In this document: piece after piece, positions 45,946 through 54,472 of the stretch | Layout: each line of letters starts with the position of its first letter | Numbering within the stretch: the first letter of the stretch is position 1 | Notes under the pieces: generated by a model | Databases searched by the model: none | The model's input: the letters and a program-made list of their open reading frames with translations, nothing else | What the model was told of the DNA's origin: nothing | Source of the DNA: Labrys sp. WJW | Lineage (GTDB): Bacteria; Pseudomonadota; Alphaproteobacteria; Rhizobiales; Labraceae | Reading direction: 5' to 3' | Assembly (NCBI RefSeq): GCF_001676615.1 | Contig: NZ_LYXZ01000018.1 | Span: forward strand, 62,001 to 126,000 | Length of the DNA stretch: 64,000 nucleotides | Program-made: the position numbers and the translations under genes

Positions 45946-47691
45946 ATGATGGCAGTGGGCTGGAAGAGTCTGGCTGGAATAGTGGGAGCAGCGAGCGTTG
46001 TCAGCGTCGGTACGCTTTATAGCGTGCTGGTGCGCGAGCCTGCACGGTCGCCGTCGCCGCTTGGCGGCGATACCAAGCCGGCGGTCACCGCCAATCCTCC
46101 TGCCGGCACGGCACAAAAGCCGATGCCGACCGACGGCCAGGTAGCCGGCAAGCCGGGATCGAGCGCTTCGGAGGCCGCCAAGACTGCCGGAGGCAATGTC
46201 GAGGCGGCCAAGACCGACGCCGCGAAAGCTCCGACGGCCGCTGCCGAAGCGCCCAAGCCCGATTCCGGAAAGCCCGACACTGGCAAGACACAGGCGGCTC
46301 CGTCGAACATTGCCAAAACTGAAGCAGCCCAACCCCAGCCTCCCAAGCCCGAGACGCCGAAGCCGGATGCGGCCAAGGGGCAGATTGCCCCGACCTTCGA
46401 CATTGCCCGCATCGAGCCGGCCGGCAGCGCGGTGATCGCCGGGCGGGCCGCTTCCGGCGCCACGGTGGAATTGCTGCGCAACGGCAATCCCTATGCCCGC
46501 GTGGTCGCCGACATCAATGGAACCTGGGCGATCACGCCGCCGGCCTTGCCGAAAGGCCCCTGCGAGCTGACCCTGCGCACCACCTCGCCGGACGGCAAGG
46601 TGACCTTGTCCGAACAGACCCTCTCCGTGCGCGTTCCCGAAAAGCCGGGCGAAGAGGTGGTGGTCGTCCTCAACACGCCCGACCAGCCCTCCAAGGTCCT
46701 GACCGATGCGGCGCAGCCGGCAGGCAAGGCACCCGAGCAGCCGGCAACGCCGGCTCCGGCAAGCGTATCTGCCAATGCGGACAAGGCATCTTCGCGGGCC
46801 AATGTCTCGATCCGGACCGTCGAAGCGGACGAGATGGGCCGCTTCTTCGTGACGGGCCGGGCCGAACCGGGGGCTGCCCTGCGCATCTATCTCAACGATA
46901 CGCTGGTAACGGGCGTGACCGCGGCCAAGGACGGCACCTTCGGCATGACCATCGAGAAGGGCATGCAGCCGGGTAATTATCGGGTGCGTGTCGACGATGT
47001 CGCCGCTGCCAACGGGCAGGTGATGACACGGGCCGAGGTACCCTTCACCATGGTCGACAAGGCACCTACGGCCTCGGCTCCGGCCGTGGTGGCGGCGATC
47101 GCCACACCGTCGCGTTCGGGGGCGAGCCGCAGCGGAGAGCCGGCTGCAACACCGTCCCAGCCGGCGACCAGGCCGTCGACCGCCATGCCCGGCGCTGCCA
47201 CCCCGATACCAGGTAAACCGCTTCCTGGCGAAACGGCTCCTGGCAGCAAGACGCAGCCGGCCGCGGCTTCCGTACCGGCCCAGGGGGCCTCTCCGGCAAC
47301 GGAGTCCGGCAGCCCGGGAGCAGGCGCTACGGGAGCTGCCTTGTCTCCGACTCAGGCGGAAGCCGCACCGCCGGCCTCCGGCAATGCCGTGGTGCCGAAG
47401 TCTGCTACGACGCCATCCGCCTCCAACCCTGCGACGCCCGCCACGGAGCCGGTGCAGACGAGCGAGGCCAAACCGGCCCAGCCTTCGCCGCCGCCCTCGG
47501 TAGCGGTCATCCCGGAGATCCGCACCACGACGATCGTGCAGGGCGACAATCTTTGGCGGATTTCACGTAAGGTCTATGGCCAGGGCATCCGCTATACCTG
47601 GATTTACGACGCCAATACCGATCAGATCCGCAACCCCAACCTGATCTATCCAGGGCAGATCTTCGTCATGCCGGATAAGAAAGCCCCCTGA
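45946..47691 (+). CDS. Ig-like and LysM domain envelope protein
   Basis: A 581-residue protein with an N-terminal hydrophobic anchor (about 5-27), a long Ala/Lys/Pro-rich low-complexity linker, two bacterial Ig-like domains (about 149-235 and 286-372), a second Ala/Pro/Ser-rich linker, and a C-terminal LysM domain (about 526-577: VQGDNLWRISRKVYGQG...IYPGQIFVMP) that binds peptidoglycan. This layout is common in Hyphomicrobiales and suggests tethering between membrane and cell wall. GGGAGTAG precedes the ATGATG start. It is divergent from the secreted ClpP-like gene. Confidence 0.88.
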   Translation: MMAVGWKSLAGIVGAASVVSVGTLYSVLVREPARSPSPLGGDTKPAVTANPPAGTAQKPMPTDGQVAGKPGSSASEAAKTAGGNVEAAKTDAAKAPTAAAEAPKPDSGKPDTGKTQAAPSNIAKTEAAQPQPPKPETPKPDAAKGQIAPTFDIARIEPAGSAVIAGRAASGATVELLRNGNPYARVVADINGTWAITPPALPKGPCELTLRTTSPDGKVTLSEQTLSVRVPEKPGEEVVVVLNTPDQPSKVLTDAAQPAGKAPEQPATPAPASVSANADKASSRANVSIRTVEADEMGRFFVTGRAEPGAALRIYLNDTLVTGVTAAKDGTFGMTIEKGMQPGNYRVRVDDVAAANGQVMTRAEVPFTMVDKAPTASAPAVVAAIATPSRSGASRSGEPAATPSQPATRPSTAMPGAATPIPGKPLPGETAPGSKTQPAAASVPAQGASPATESGSPGAGATGAALSPTQAEAAPPASGNAVVPKSATTPSASNPATPATEPVQTSEAKPAQPSPPPSVAVIPEIRTTTIVQGDNLWRISRKVYGQGIRYTWIYDANTDQIRNPNLIYPGQIFVMPDKKAP

Positions 47692-47795
47692 GTCGAACGG
47701 GCTGCGGGCCTGGCCCAAGGCCCGGCATAACGAGATTTCGTCGCAAGACGCTTGCGGTCACGGCGTTCCAGACCTAACTACGCAGCGTCATCGAG

Positions 47796-47905
47796 AGCAA
47801 AGCGCATTCATGCCTGAACGCTTTTTGCTCCGATTCTTTGTTTCGACGCGTCTTTGCGATTCGAGGCGATTCAGTCAAATCGCAAAACGCTTTGGAAAAC
47901 TCCTG
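47796..47905. repeat. dispersed intergenic repeat, copy B
   Basis: It aligns with 10806-10917 along about 110 bp, with the same order of blocks and only one- or few-base indels. A fragment of the same family (TCGTCGCAAGACGCTTGCGG) lies just upstream at about 47738-47757. Like copy A it sits immediately before a plus-strand gene, here the Atm1-like exporter. Confidence 0.7.
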
Positions 47906-47943
47906 ATGCCGGCGCTCTCCGCTCTCCGGCCGAAAGATCGTTG

Positions 47944-49860
47944 ATGCCGTCCGCCGACCCTTCCGCCGCTCCCAAGCGCGTCAGCGCAGACCAGGGTGCC
48001 TTTCTCCAGACCATGAAGCATTTGTGGCCCTATATGTGGCCACAGGACCGTGCGGACCTGCGCATGCGGGTGGTATGGGCCTTCGTGCTCCTGCTGCTGA
48101 CCAAGCTCATCACCCTGGTCGTGCCCTACACGCTCAAATGGGCGACCGACGGCCTGGCAGCCGTCGGCGGCGGGCGCGAGCTCACGGGCCATACGCTCGC
48201 GGTGATGCTGGCCGGTGTGCCCCTCACCATGCTGGTGGCCTATGGCGCAGCACGCATCCTGATGACGGCAATCTCGCAATGGAAGGACGGGCTGTTCGCC
48301 GCCGTGTTCATGTATGCCGTGCGGCGGCTGGCGATCGAGACGTTCGAGCATATCCATAATCTCAGCCTGCGCTATCATCTCGAGCGCAAGACCGGTGGCC
48401 TGTCGCGGGTGATCGATCGCGGGCGCACCGGCATCGAGAACATCGTCCGCTTCGCCACCATCAACATCCTGCCGACCATCGTGGAGCTGGCGCTCTATCT
48501 GGTCATGCTGGTGCTGCAATTCGACTGGCGCTATGCGCTGATCGTGCTCGTCACCACGGCGGTCTATGTCTGGTTCACCGTCAAGGCGACGGAATGGCGG
48601 ATCAGCATCCGCCGCGAGATGAACGATTCCGACACCGACGCCAACCAGAAGGCGATCGACAGCCTGCTCAACTACGAGACTGTCAAGTATTTCTCCAACG
48701 AGGACCGCGAGCTCGCCCGCTACGACCGCGCCATGGCGTCCTACGAGAAGTCGGCGATCCGGACCTATATCACCCTGACCTGGCTCAATATCGGCCAGGG
48801 CATCATCTTCATGGCGGGCATGCTGGCTTCGCTGCTGCTGGCGGGCCTGGGCGTCTATCACGGCGTCAACACCGTCGGCGACATCGCCTTGCTCAACGTG
48901 ATGTGGCTGCAGCTCTCCACGCCCTTGAACTTCCTCGGCTTTGCCTATCGCGAGATCAAGCAGGGCATCACCGATATCGAGACCATGTTCGAACTGCTCG
49001 ACAAGGACGCCGAGGTGAAGGACCGGCCGGGCGCCCAGCCGCTCGAGGTGCGCGAGGGCCGCGTAACCTTCGAGAACGTGGTGTTCAATTACGACCCCGA
49101 CCGGCCGATCCTGCAGGGGCTTTCCTTCGACGTGCCGGCGGGCCGCACGGTGGCGATCGTCGGCCCCTCGGGTGCCGGCAAATCGACCATCTCGCGCCTG
49201 CTCTTCCGCTTCTACGACGTCAATGGCGGGCGCGTCATGATTGATGGGCAGGATGTGCGCGAGGTCACCCAGAAATCACTGCGCGCCGCCATCGGCATGG
49301 TGCCGCAGGATACGGTGCTGTTCAACGACACCATCCGCTACAACATCCGCTATGGCCGGTGGGATGCCACCGACGCGGAAGTGGAGGAGGCGGCTCGCCT
49401 CGCCCAGATCGACACCTTCATCCGCCGCATGCCCAAGGGCTATGAAACGGAAGTCGGCGAGCGTGGCCTTAAATTGTCGGGCGGCGAGAAGCAGCGTGTC
49501 GCCATCGCACGCACCATCCTCAAGGGGCCTCCGGTGCTGGTGCTGGACGAGGCGACCTCCGCGCTCGACAGCTACACCGAGATGGAGATCCAGGCGGCGC
49601 TCGAGCGCATTTCGGAAAACCGCACCACGCTGGTGATTGCCCACCGACTCTCGACGGTGGTGAATGCCGACGAGATCATCGTGCTCGACAAGGGGGTGAT
49701 CGTCGAGCGGGGCAATCATGAGGAATTGCTGGCTTTCGGCGGCGTCTATGCCGGCATGTGGAACCGCCAGCGCGAGGCCGACGAGGCTCGCGAGAAGCTC
49801 CAGCGCACCCAGGACGATGCCTCGCCGGCAGCCGATTATCGCGACGCACTGGCCGGATAG
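47944..49860 (+). CDS. Atm1/HMT1-type ABC exporter
   Basis: A 638-residue half-size ABC exporter. The membrane domain (about 35-350) carries DTDANQKAIDSLLNYETVKYFSNE, the conserved segment of mitochondrial Atm1 and bacterial homologues. The ATPase has Walker A GPSGAGKST near 407, the signature LSGGEKQR near 511 and Walker B VLVLDEATSALD near 531. The LSGGEKQR variant is characteristic of the Atm1/HMT1 group. Homologues export glutathione derivatives or glutathione-metal complexes from the cytosol. ATG 47944 is preferred. The frame open from 47854 includes the repeat sequence and is not conserved. Confidence 0.92.
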   Translation: MPSADPSAAPKRVSADQGAFLQTMKHLWPYMWPQDRADLRMRVVWAFVLLLLTKLITLVVPYTLKWATDGLAAVGGGRELTGHTLAVMLAGVPLTMLVAYGAARILMTAISQWKDGLFAAVFMYAVRRLAIETFEHIHNLSLRYHLERKTGGLSRVIDRGRTGIENIVRFATINILPTIVELALYLVMLVLQFDWRYALIVLVTTAVYVWFTVKATEWRISIRREMNDSDTDANQKAIDSLLNYETVKYFSNEDRELARYDRAMASYEKSAIRTYITLTWLNIGQGIIFMAGMLASLLLAGLGVYHGVNTVGDIALLNVMWLQLSTPLNFLGFAYREIKQGITDIETMFELLDKDAEVKDRPGAQPLEVREGRVTFENVVFNYDPDRPILQGLSFDVPAGRTVAIVGPSGAGKSTISRLLFRFYDVNGGRVMIDGQDVREVTQKSLRAAIGMVPQDTVLFNDTIRYNIRYGRWDATDAEVEEAARLAQIDTFIRRMPKGYETEVGERGLKLSGGEKQRVAIARTILKGPPVLVLDEATSALDSYTEMEIQAALERISENRTTLVIAHRLSTVVNADEIIVLDKGVIVERGNHEELLAFGGVYAGMWNRQREADEAREKLQRTQDDASPAADYRDALAG

Positions 49861-49920
49861 GCGGTACGGAAGTCCCGTTTTCGTGCTAAGGGCGAACGGC
49901 TTGGTCGGTGCGGAGGCTCC

Positions 49921-50817
49921 ATGACGGGCTGGAAGCTTCAGCCACCTTTTCCGCAGTCTGCCCGTCGGCATTCCTTCCTGACGTCCGGGGCCATGGCGCC
50001 GACCTTGGGCGCGCACCCCCTGGTCAGCATCGTCATGCCGGTCCACAACCGGGTGCGCTACTGCGCCGAGGCGATCGACAGCATATTGAGCCAGACGCTG
50101 GCCGATTTCGAGCTCGTCATCGTCGATGACGGCTCCACGGACGGCACCTCCGCCTTCCTCGAATGGTATCGCGGCCTGGATGCGCGCATCCGGCTATTCC
50201 GCAACGAGGTCAATCGGGGTGTCTCCACCAGCCTGAACCACGGTATCGCGCAGGCACGCTGCGATCTCGTCGCCCGCATGGATTCCGACGATATCGCCCT
50301 GCCCGAAAGGCTCGAGCGCCAGGTCGCGTTCATGGCCGATCATCCCAAGATTTTGGCGGCTGGCACTGCTCTTAGGATGATCGATGCGGGAGGAAACATC
50401 GTCGGTCCGCCGTCGGAGGTCGAAACCGATCCGCAGATCCTGCACTCCCGTCCGAGCCTGGCCCATCCGACCACCATATTGCGGCGCGAGGCCGTGCTGA
50501 GCGTCGGGGGCTATCGACCTGCCTTCGATCATGCGGAGGATGTCGATTTGTGGTTCCGTATCGGCGAGATCGGCATGCTGGGCAACCACCCCGAGGTTCT
50601 GCTGCACTATCGCGCTCACGCCGGCAACGTCCATCAGACCCAGCGCCGTCGCCAGTCATTCCTGGCTGAAATGGCGGCGTTGGCCGCCTATCGGCGGCGG
50701 AATGGCTGGGGTGATCCGGTGGATGCCGAAACCCGCTATGAGGAGGCCGAATTGGCAGAACTTCTGGGTTGGAGCGAGAAGGCGCGACAGGCCTTCCTTC
50801 GGCGCATGGAGGCGTAG
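49921..50817 (+). CDS. family 2 glycosyltransferase
   Basis: A 298-residue GT-A fold transferase. The nucleotide-sugar site begins VSIVMPVHNRVRYCAEAIDSIL (about 35-56), the core is VIVDDGSTDGT, and the DxD-type metal motif is ARMDSDDIALP (about 117-127). The second half has HPTTILRREAVLSVGGYRPAFDHAEDVDLW, typical of enzymes adding sugars to polysaccharide or glycolipid. There is no membrane helix. No polysaccharide cluster is adjacent, so the acceptor is unknown. The start follows GCGGAGG. Confidence 0.9.
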   Translation: MTGWKLQPPFPQSARRHSFLTSGAMAPTLGAHPLVSIVMPVHNRVRYCAEAIDSILSQTLADFELVIVDDGSTDGTSAFLEWYRGLDARIRLFRNEVNRGVSTSLNHGIAQARCDLVARMDSDDIALPERLERQVAFMADHPKILAAGTALRMIDAGGNIVGPPSEVETDPQILHSRPSLAHPTTILRREAVLSVGGYRPAFDHAEDVDLWFRIGEIGMLGNHPEVLLHYRAHAGNVHQTQRRRQSFLAEMAALAAYRRRNGWGDPVDAETRYEEAELAELLGWSEKARQAFLRRMEA

Positions 50818-50915
50818 GGGAGGGCGATCCCGGCCTCAGTTCAGCCCCGGTTCATCTTGTAGGCTGCTTATTCACCCGGCTGGGTGCATAGTCTTGCGTT
50901 ACAGGATCCCTCTTC

Positions 50916-52013
50916 ATGTCGACCCGACGTCGTTTTCTCGCTGGAGCTGCCGCCGCCGGCGCCACCATGCTTGCCGCTCCTGCACTGGCGCAGAACCTGA
51001 TCGAATGGCGGATGGCGACGGCCTGGCCGAAAGGCCTGCCGGGAGCGGGCACCGGCGCTCAGCGCCTGGCCGATCGGATCGGCGTGCTCACCCAGGGCCA
51101 ACTCACCATCAAGCTCTATGCGGCCGGCGAACTGGTGCCGGGAGACCAGAACATGGCCGCCGTGATGTCGGGCGAGGTGGAGATGTCGCATGACATGTCG
51201 GCCTATTATCTTGCCAAATCGCCGGCCTTCGCCTTCTTTTCAGCCATTCCCTTCGGCCTGATCGCCCAGGAGTTCGATGCCTGGATCTATGCCGGCGGGG
51301 GCAGGGCGCTATGGGACGAACTGGGCGGACAGTTCGGCATCAAGGCCTTTGCGGCCGGCAATACCGGGGCGCGCCTGGGTGGCTGGTTCCGTCGGGAAAT
51401 CAACAATGTCGCCGATCTCAAGGGCCTGCGTTTCCGCATCGGCGGCCTGGCCGGCCAGGCCCTCGCCAGGCTCGGCGTTCAGCAGGTGCTGATGCCTGGT
51501 TCCCAGATCCTTCCCAAACTCCAGGCCGAGGAACTGGATGCGGCGGAGTTCATGGGACCGGTCAACGATCTCAGCTTCGGTTTCCAGAATGCCGCCAAGT
51601 TCTGCTACTGGCCCGGATTCCAGGAACCTTGCGCGGCGCTGCAGCTCCAGGTCAACCGTGCCAAGTTCGACGACTTGCCGGCCACCCACAAAGTGGCGAT
51701 CGAGGTCGCCTGCGCCGAGGAAAATGCCCGCTCCCTGGCCGAATACGGCGCCCGGGCGCCCGCGGCGATCGCCCAGGCGGTGACTCAGCAGGGCGTTGTT
51801 CTCAAGCAGTTCCCCGACGAGGTGTTTCAGGCCTTCGGTACGGCCAGCGGGCAGGTTCTGAGCGAAATCATCGAAAATGGCGACGAGTTCATGCGTCGCC
51901 TCGCTGCCTCTTATTTCGGCTTCCGCCAGCAGACCCTGCTGTGGACCCGTATTGGTGACCAGGGTTACGCCAATATGCGCCTGCTCTCCTATGACTATCC
52001 CAAAGGCAGCTGA
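50916..52013 (+). CDS. TRAP transporter substrate-binding protein, DctP family
   Basis: A 365-residue periplasmic binding protein with a Tat signal (MSTRRRFLAGAAAAGATMLAAPALA). The DctP fold is shown by WRMATAWPKGLPGAGTGAQRLADRIG, the central KGLRFRIGGLAGQALARLGV with the conserved arginine that clamps the carboxylate, and a C-terminal long helix. It is closest to the 2-oxoacid-binding TakP-like group. Neither small nor large TRAP membrane subunits (DctQ, DctM) are adjacent, so it must work with a permease encoded elsewhere or serve another role. Confidence 0.9.
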   Translation: MSTRRRFLAGAAAAGATMLAAPALAQNLIEWRMATAWPKGLPGAGTGAQRLADRIGVLTQGQLTIKLYAAGELVPGDQNMAAVMSGEVEMSHDMSAYYLAKSPAFAFFSAIPFGLIAQEFDAWIYAGGGRALWDELGGQFGIKAFAAGNTGARLGGWFRREINNVADLKGLRFRIGGLAGQALARLGVQQVLMPGSQILPKLQAEELDAAEFMGPVNDLSFGFQNAAKFCYWPGFQEPCAALQLQVNRAKFDDLPATHKVAIEVACAEENARSLAEYGARAPAAIAQAVTQQGVVLKQFPDEVFQAFGTASGQVLSEIIENGDEFMRRLAASYFGFRQQTLLWTRIGDQGYANMRLLSYDYPKGS

Positions 52014-52462
52014 TTGCTTCCTTGGCCTGCCGGCGGGTGCCGATCCTGCCAATTCTTGTCTGTGTTTTGGGTCCGAGCTTGGCGCTCGAGAGGCAGGGTT
52101 ACCGTGTAGCGTTGTTTTTACCATTTGTATACGATTGGTATGACGTAAAGTTATTTTCTTATCTCTTGGCAAGACAACTTCGAAGTTTTCGATCGTTTGC
52201 CTGTAGAAAACCATCTATCGATTACCTTTGAATGCAAATATGCGTCGCTTCATGGGAATTCCCTATCTAAGCATACGAGGAATGTTCAAACTTTATCGAA
52301 TGTTTCGGTGGATCAGTTTATTGAGGTGGTGGGATTGATTACGTGGTTAACCGTTTATTCATGATGATATACGGTGATGGGTTGATTGGCGGAGGTTGTT
52401 TGGCGTAAGGTTCGGCTCCGGGGCGGCGCCCTCGTATAGGGGTTCAGTGGGGGCGCTGGTCT
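52014..52462. other. 449-bp AT-rich intergenic region before tamA
   Basis: From about 52090 to 52400 the sequence is markedly AT-richer than anything nearby. A short open frame (52022-52231) has no ribosome-binding site or family resemblance. One symmetric site (52120-52139) is annotated. It may be a remnant of transferred DNA or an extended regulatory region. I see no tRNA or repeat in it. Confidence 0.55.
52120..52139. promoter_or_regulatory. GTATAC-centred palindrome
   Basis: The 20-bp site ACCATTTGTATACGATTGGT matches its own complement at 16 of 20 positions. Sites with a GTATAC-like centre and TGGT/ACCA arms resemble operators of FadR/FCD-type GntR regulators that often control TRAP genes. 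No such regulator is in the window. Confidence 0.35.
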
Positions 52463-54472
52463 ATGGCGTGGGGCGATCGACAAGCGATGAGGGGGCTCAG
52501 CAGGCTGGAACGCCTGATGCCGGCGCGGCGGCGCCTGGCCAGGGGGCTCGCCCTGTCGGTGGCTGTCGCGGCGCTCATTGCCGGAGCCAAGCCTCAGCCT
52601 GCCGCAGCCTTCAAGCTCTTCGGCTATAATTTCTTCGGATCGGACGAGAAGCCGGTCTCACCCGACGCCCAGACCTACAAGATCGAAGTGGTGATCGCAG
52701 GCGGGGACAAGACGATCAAGTCGGCGGTCGAGGGTGCATCCTCCCTCTATAGCGGCAAGGACGAGACGCCGCCGCCGAGCACGCCCGCCTTCCTCTCCAA
52801 GGCGCGAACCGAATATGATCGCATTCTCGGCACGCTCTATGCCAATGCGCGCTATGGCGCCTCCATCTCGATCATGGTCAATGGGCGCAAGCTCGAGGAT
52901 ATTCCCATCGACGCCACCTTGCCGCATCCGGTTCCGGTGGTGATCAACGTCAATCCCGGTCCCGTCTTCACCTTCGGCCGGATCAGGATGGAGAACCGGG
53001 CGCCGCATAGCCCGATCGACGACATTCCCAAGACCAAGACGCCCGAGCGTCTCGGCCTGGAACCGGGGCATCAGGCCAATTCGGACATCGTCCTGTCGGC
53101 GGAACAGGCGATGATCGATGCCTGGCGGCGCCAGGGCTATCCCAAGGCCAAGGCCCTGCCGCGCGTCATCACAGCCGACCACGTCAACAACAGGCTCGAT
53201 GTCACGCTGGCGGTCGAGCCGGGGCGCCTAGCCCATTATGGGCGCATGACCGTCGACGGCACCAAGGACATGAATCCGGCTTTCGTGGCGCGCCAGACCG
53301 GGCTCCGGCCCGGCGATCAGTACGATCCGGCCGAGATCGAACTCGCCAAGCGGCGCCTGCAGCGCCTGCAGGTGTTCTCCACCACCAGCATCGTGGAGGG
53401 CGATGCGATTGCAGCTGACAGCACCATGCCGCTGATGGTCACCGTGTCTGAACGCCCACTGCATGTTTTCGGTGCGGGCGCCGAATATTCCACCACCGAC
53501 GGCATCGGCCTCAATGGGTATTGGGAGCACCGCAACCTGTTCGGCGAGGCCGAGCGCCTGCGTTTCGATGCAACGGTCGCGGGGGTCGATTCGGCCGATC
53601 CGACCAAGTTCACCTATTCCGGCGGCGTTACCTTCGTGAAGCCGGGGATCTTCGACCCCTTCACCGACCTCACTGCGCAGTTGCTGGCCAAGCGCGAGGT
53701 CTATGATCCCTATTCCCAGAATACGTTCCGCGCCCGCGTTGGGCTTGCCCACGAGTTCTCCGAACGGTTGACCGGCAAGATTGCCATCAATGGCGAATAC
53801 GACCAGGTCGAGGATTTCTACGGCAAGCGCAATCTCGTACTGTTCAGCCTGCCCGGCGAGCTCGCCTATGACACCACCGACGACAAGCTGGAGCCGACGC
53901 GCGGCTATCGCCTGAAGGGCACGCTCGAGCCATTCTACGAGGCCAAGTTCGGCAATTTCGGCGCGGTGACGCGTATCGACGGTTCGGCCTATTTCTCCTT
54001 CGATGCGATGGGGCGCTACGTCTTGGCCGGCCGGGTTGCGGTCGGCTCCATCGTCGGTGCGCCTGCCAGCGAATTGCCCGGTGATCGCATGTTCTATGCG
54101 GGCGGCGGCGGCTCGGTGCGCGGCTATGATTTCCGCAGCCTCGGTCCCAAGCTCGACAGTGGCTTCGTCGTGGGCGGCCGCTCCTTGCTGGAGGGCTCGC
54201 TCGAAATGCGCATCAAGGTCACCGACAGCATCGGCATCGTGCCCTTCGTCGATGCTGGCAGCGCCTTCTCCAGCGCCTATCCCTCCTTCGACGAGGACAT
54301 GAAGATCGGTGCCGGTATTGGTTTGCGCTATTATACCAGCCTCGGGGCGATCCGCGTGGACATCGCCAGGGGCCTCACGCCCGTCAAGGGCTTCGTCATC
54401 GAGGATGGCAAGGTCAAGAAGAAGAATACACCGCCTTTCGCCCTTTATATCGGATTGGGAGAAAGCTTCTGA
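52463..54472 (+). CDS. tamA: TamA, Omp85-family outer-membrane translocation protein
   Basis: A 669-residue outer-membrane protein of the BamA/Omp85 superfamily. A basic N-terminal signal region (about 1-50) leads to POTRA domains (about 70-340; for example GPVFTFGRIRMEN and GRLAHYGRMTVDGTKDM) and a 16-strand barrel (about 340-669). The barrel includes GGGGSVRGYDFRSLGP, the VRGF-type lid-lock motif, and ends with a phenylalanine (GLGESF), the BAM recognition residue. With TamB it inserts barrel proteins or moves lipids. Its stop overlaps the tamB start by one base. Confidence 0.95.
   Translation: MAWGDRQAMRGLSRLERLMPARRRLARGLALSVAVAALIAGAKPQPAAAFKLFGYNFFGSDEKPVSPDAQTYKIEVVIAGGDKTIKSAVEGASSLYSGKDETPPPSTPAFLSKARTEYDRILGTLYANARYGASISIMVNGRKLEDIPIDATLPHPVPVVINVNPGPVFTFGRIRMENRAPHSPIDDIPKTKTPERLGLEPGHQANSDIVLSAEQAMIDAWRRQGYPKAKALPRVITADHVNNRLDVTLAVEPGRLAHYGRMTVDGTKDMNPAFVARQTGLRPGDQYDPAEIELAKRRLQRLQVFSTTSIVEGDAIAADSTMPLMVTVSERPLHVFGAGAEYSTTDGIGLNGYWEHRNLFGEAERLRFDATVAGVDSADPTKFTYSGGVTFVKPGIFDPFTDLTAQLLAKREVYDPYSQNTFRARVGLAHEFSERLTGKIAINGEYDQVEDFYGKRNLVLFSLPGELAYDTTDDKLEPTRGYRLKGTLEPFYEAKFGNFGAVTRIDGSAYFSFDAMGRYVLAGRVAVGSIVGAPASELPGDRMFYAGGGGSVRGYDFRSLGPKLDSGFVVGGRSLLEGSLEMRIKVTDSIGIVPFVDAGSAFSSAYPSFDEDMKIGAGIGLRYYTSLGAIRVDIARGLTPVKGFVIEDGKVKKKNTPPFALYIGLGESF

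Noticed and set aside
52022..52231. A 69-codon frame in the AT-rich gap before tamA
   Set aside because: No ribosome-binding site and no family resemblance; it begins just after the dctP-like gene where frames open by chance.
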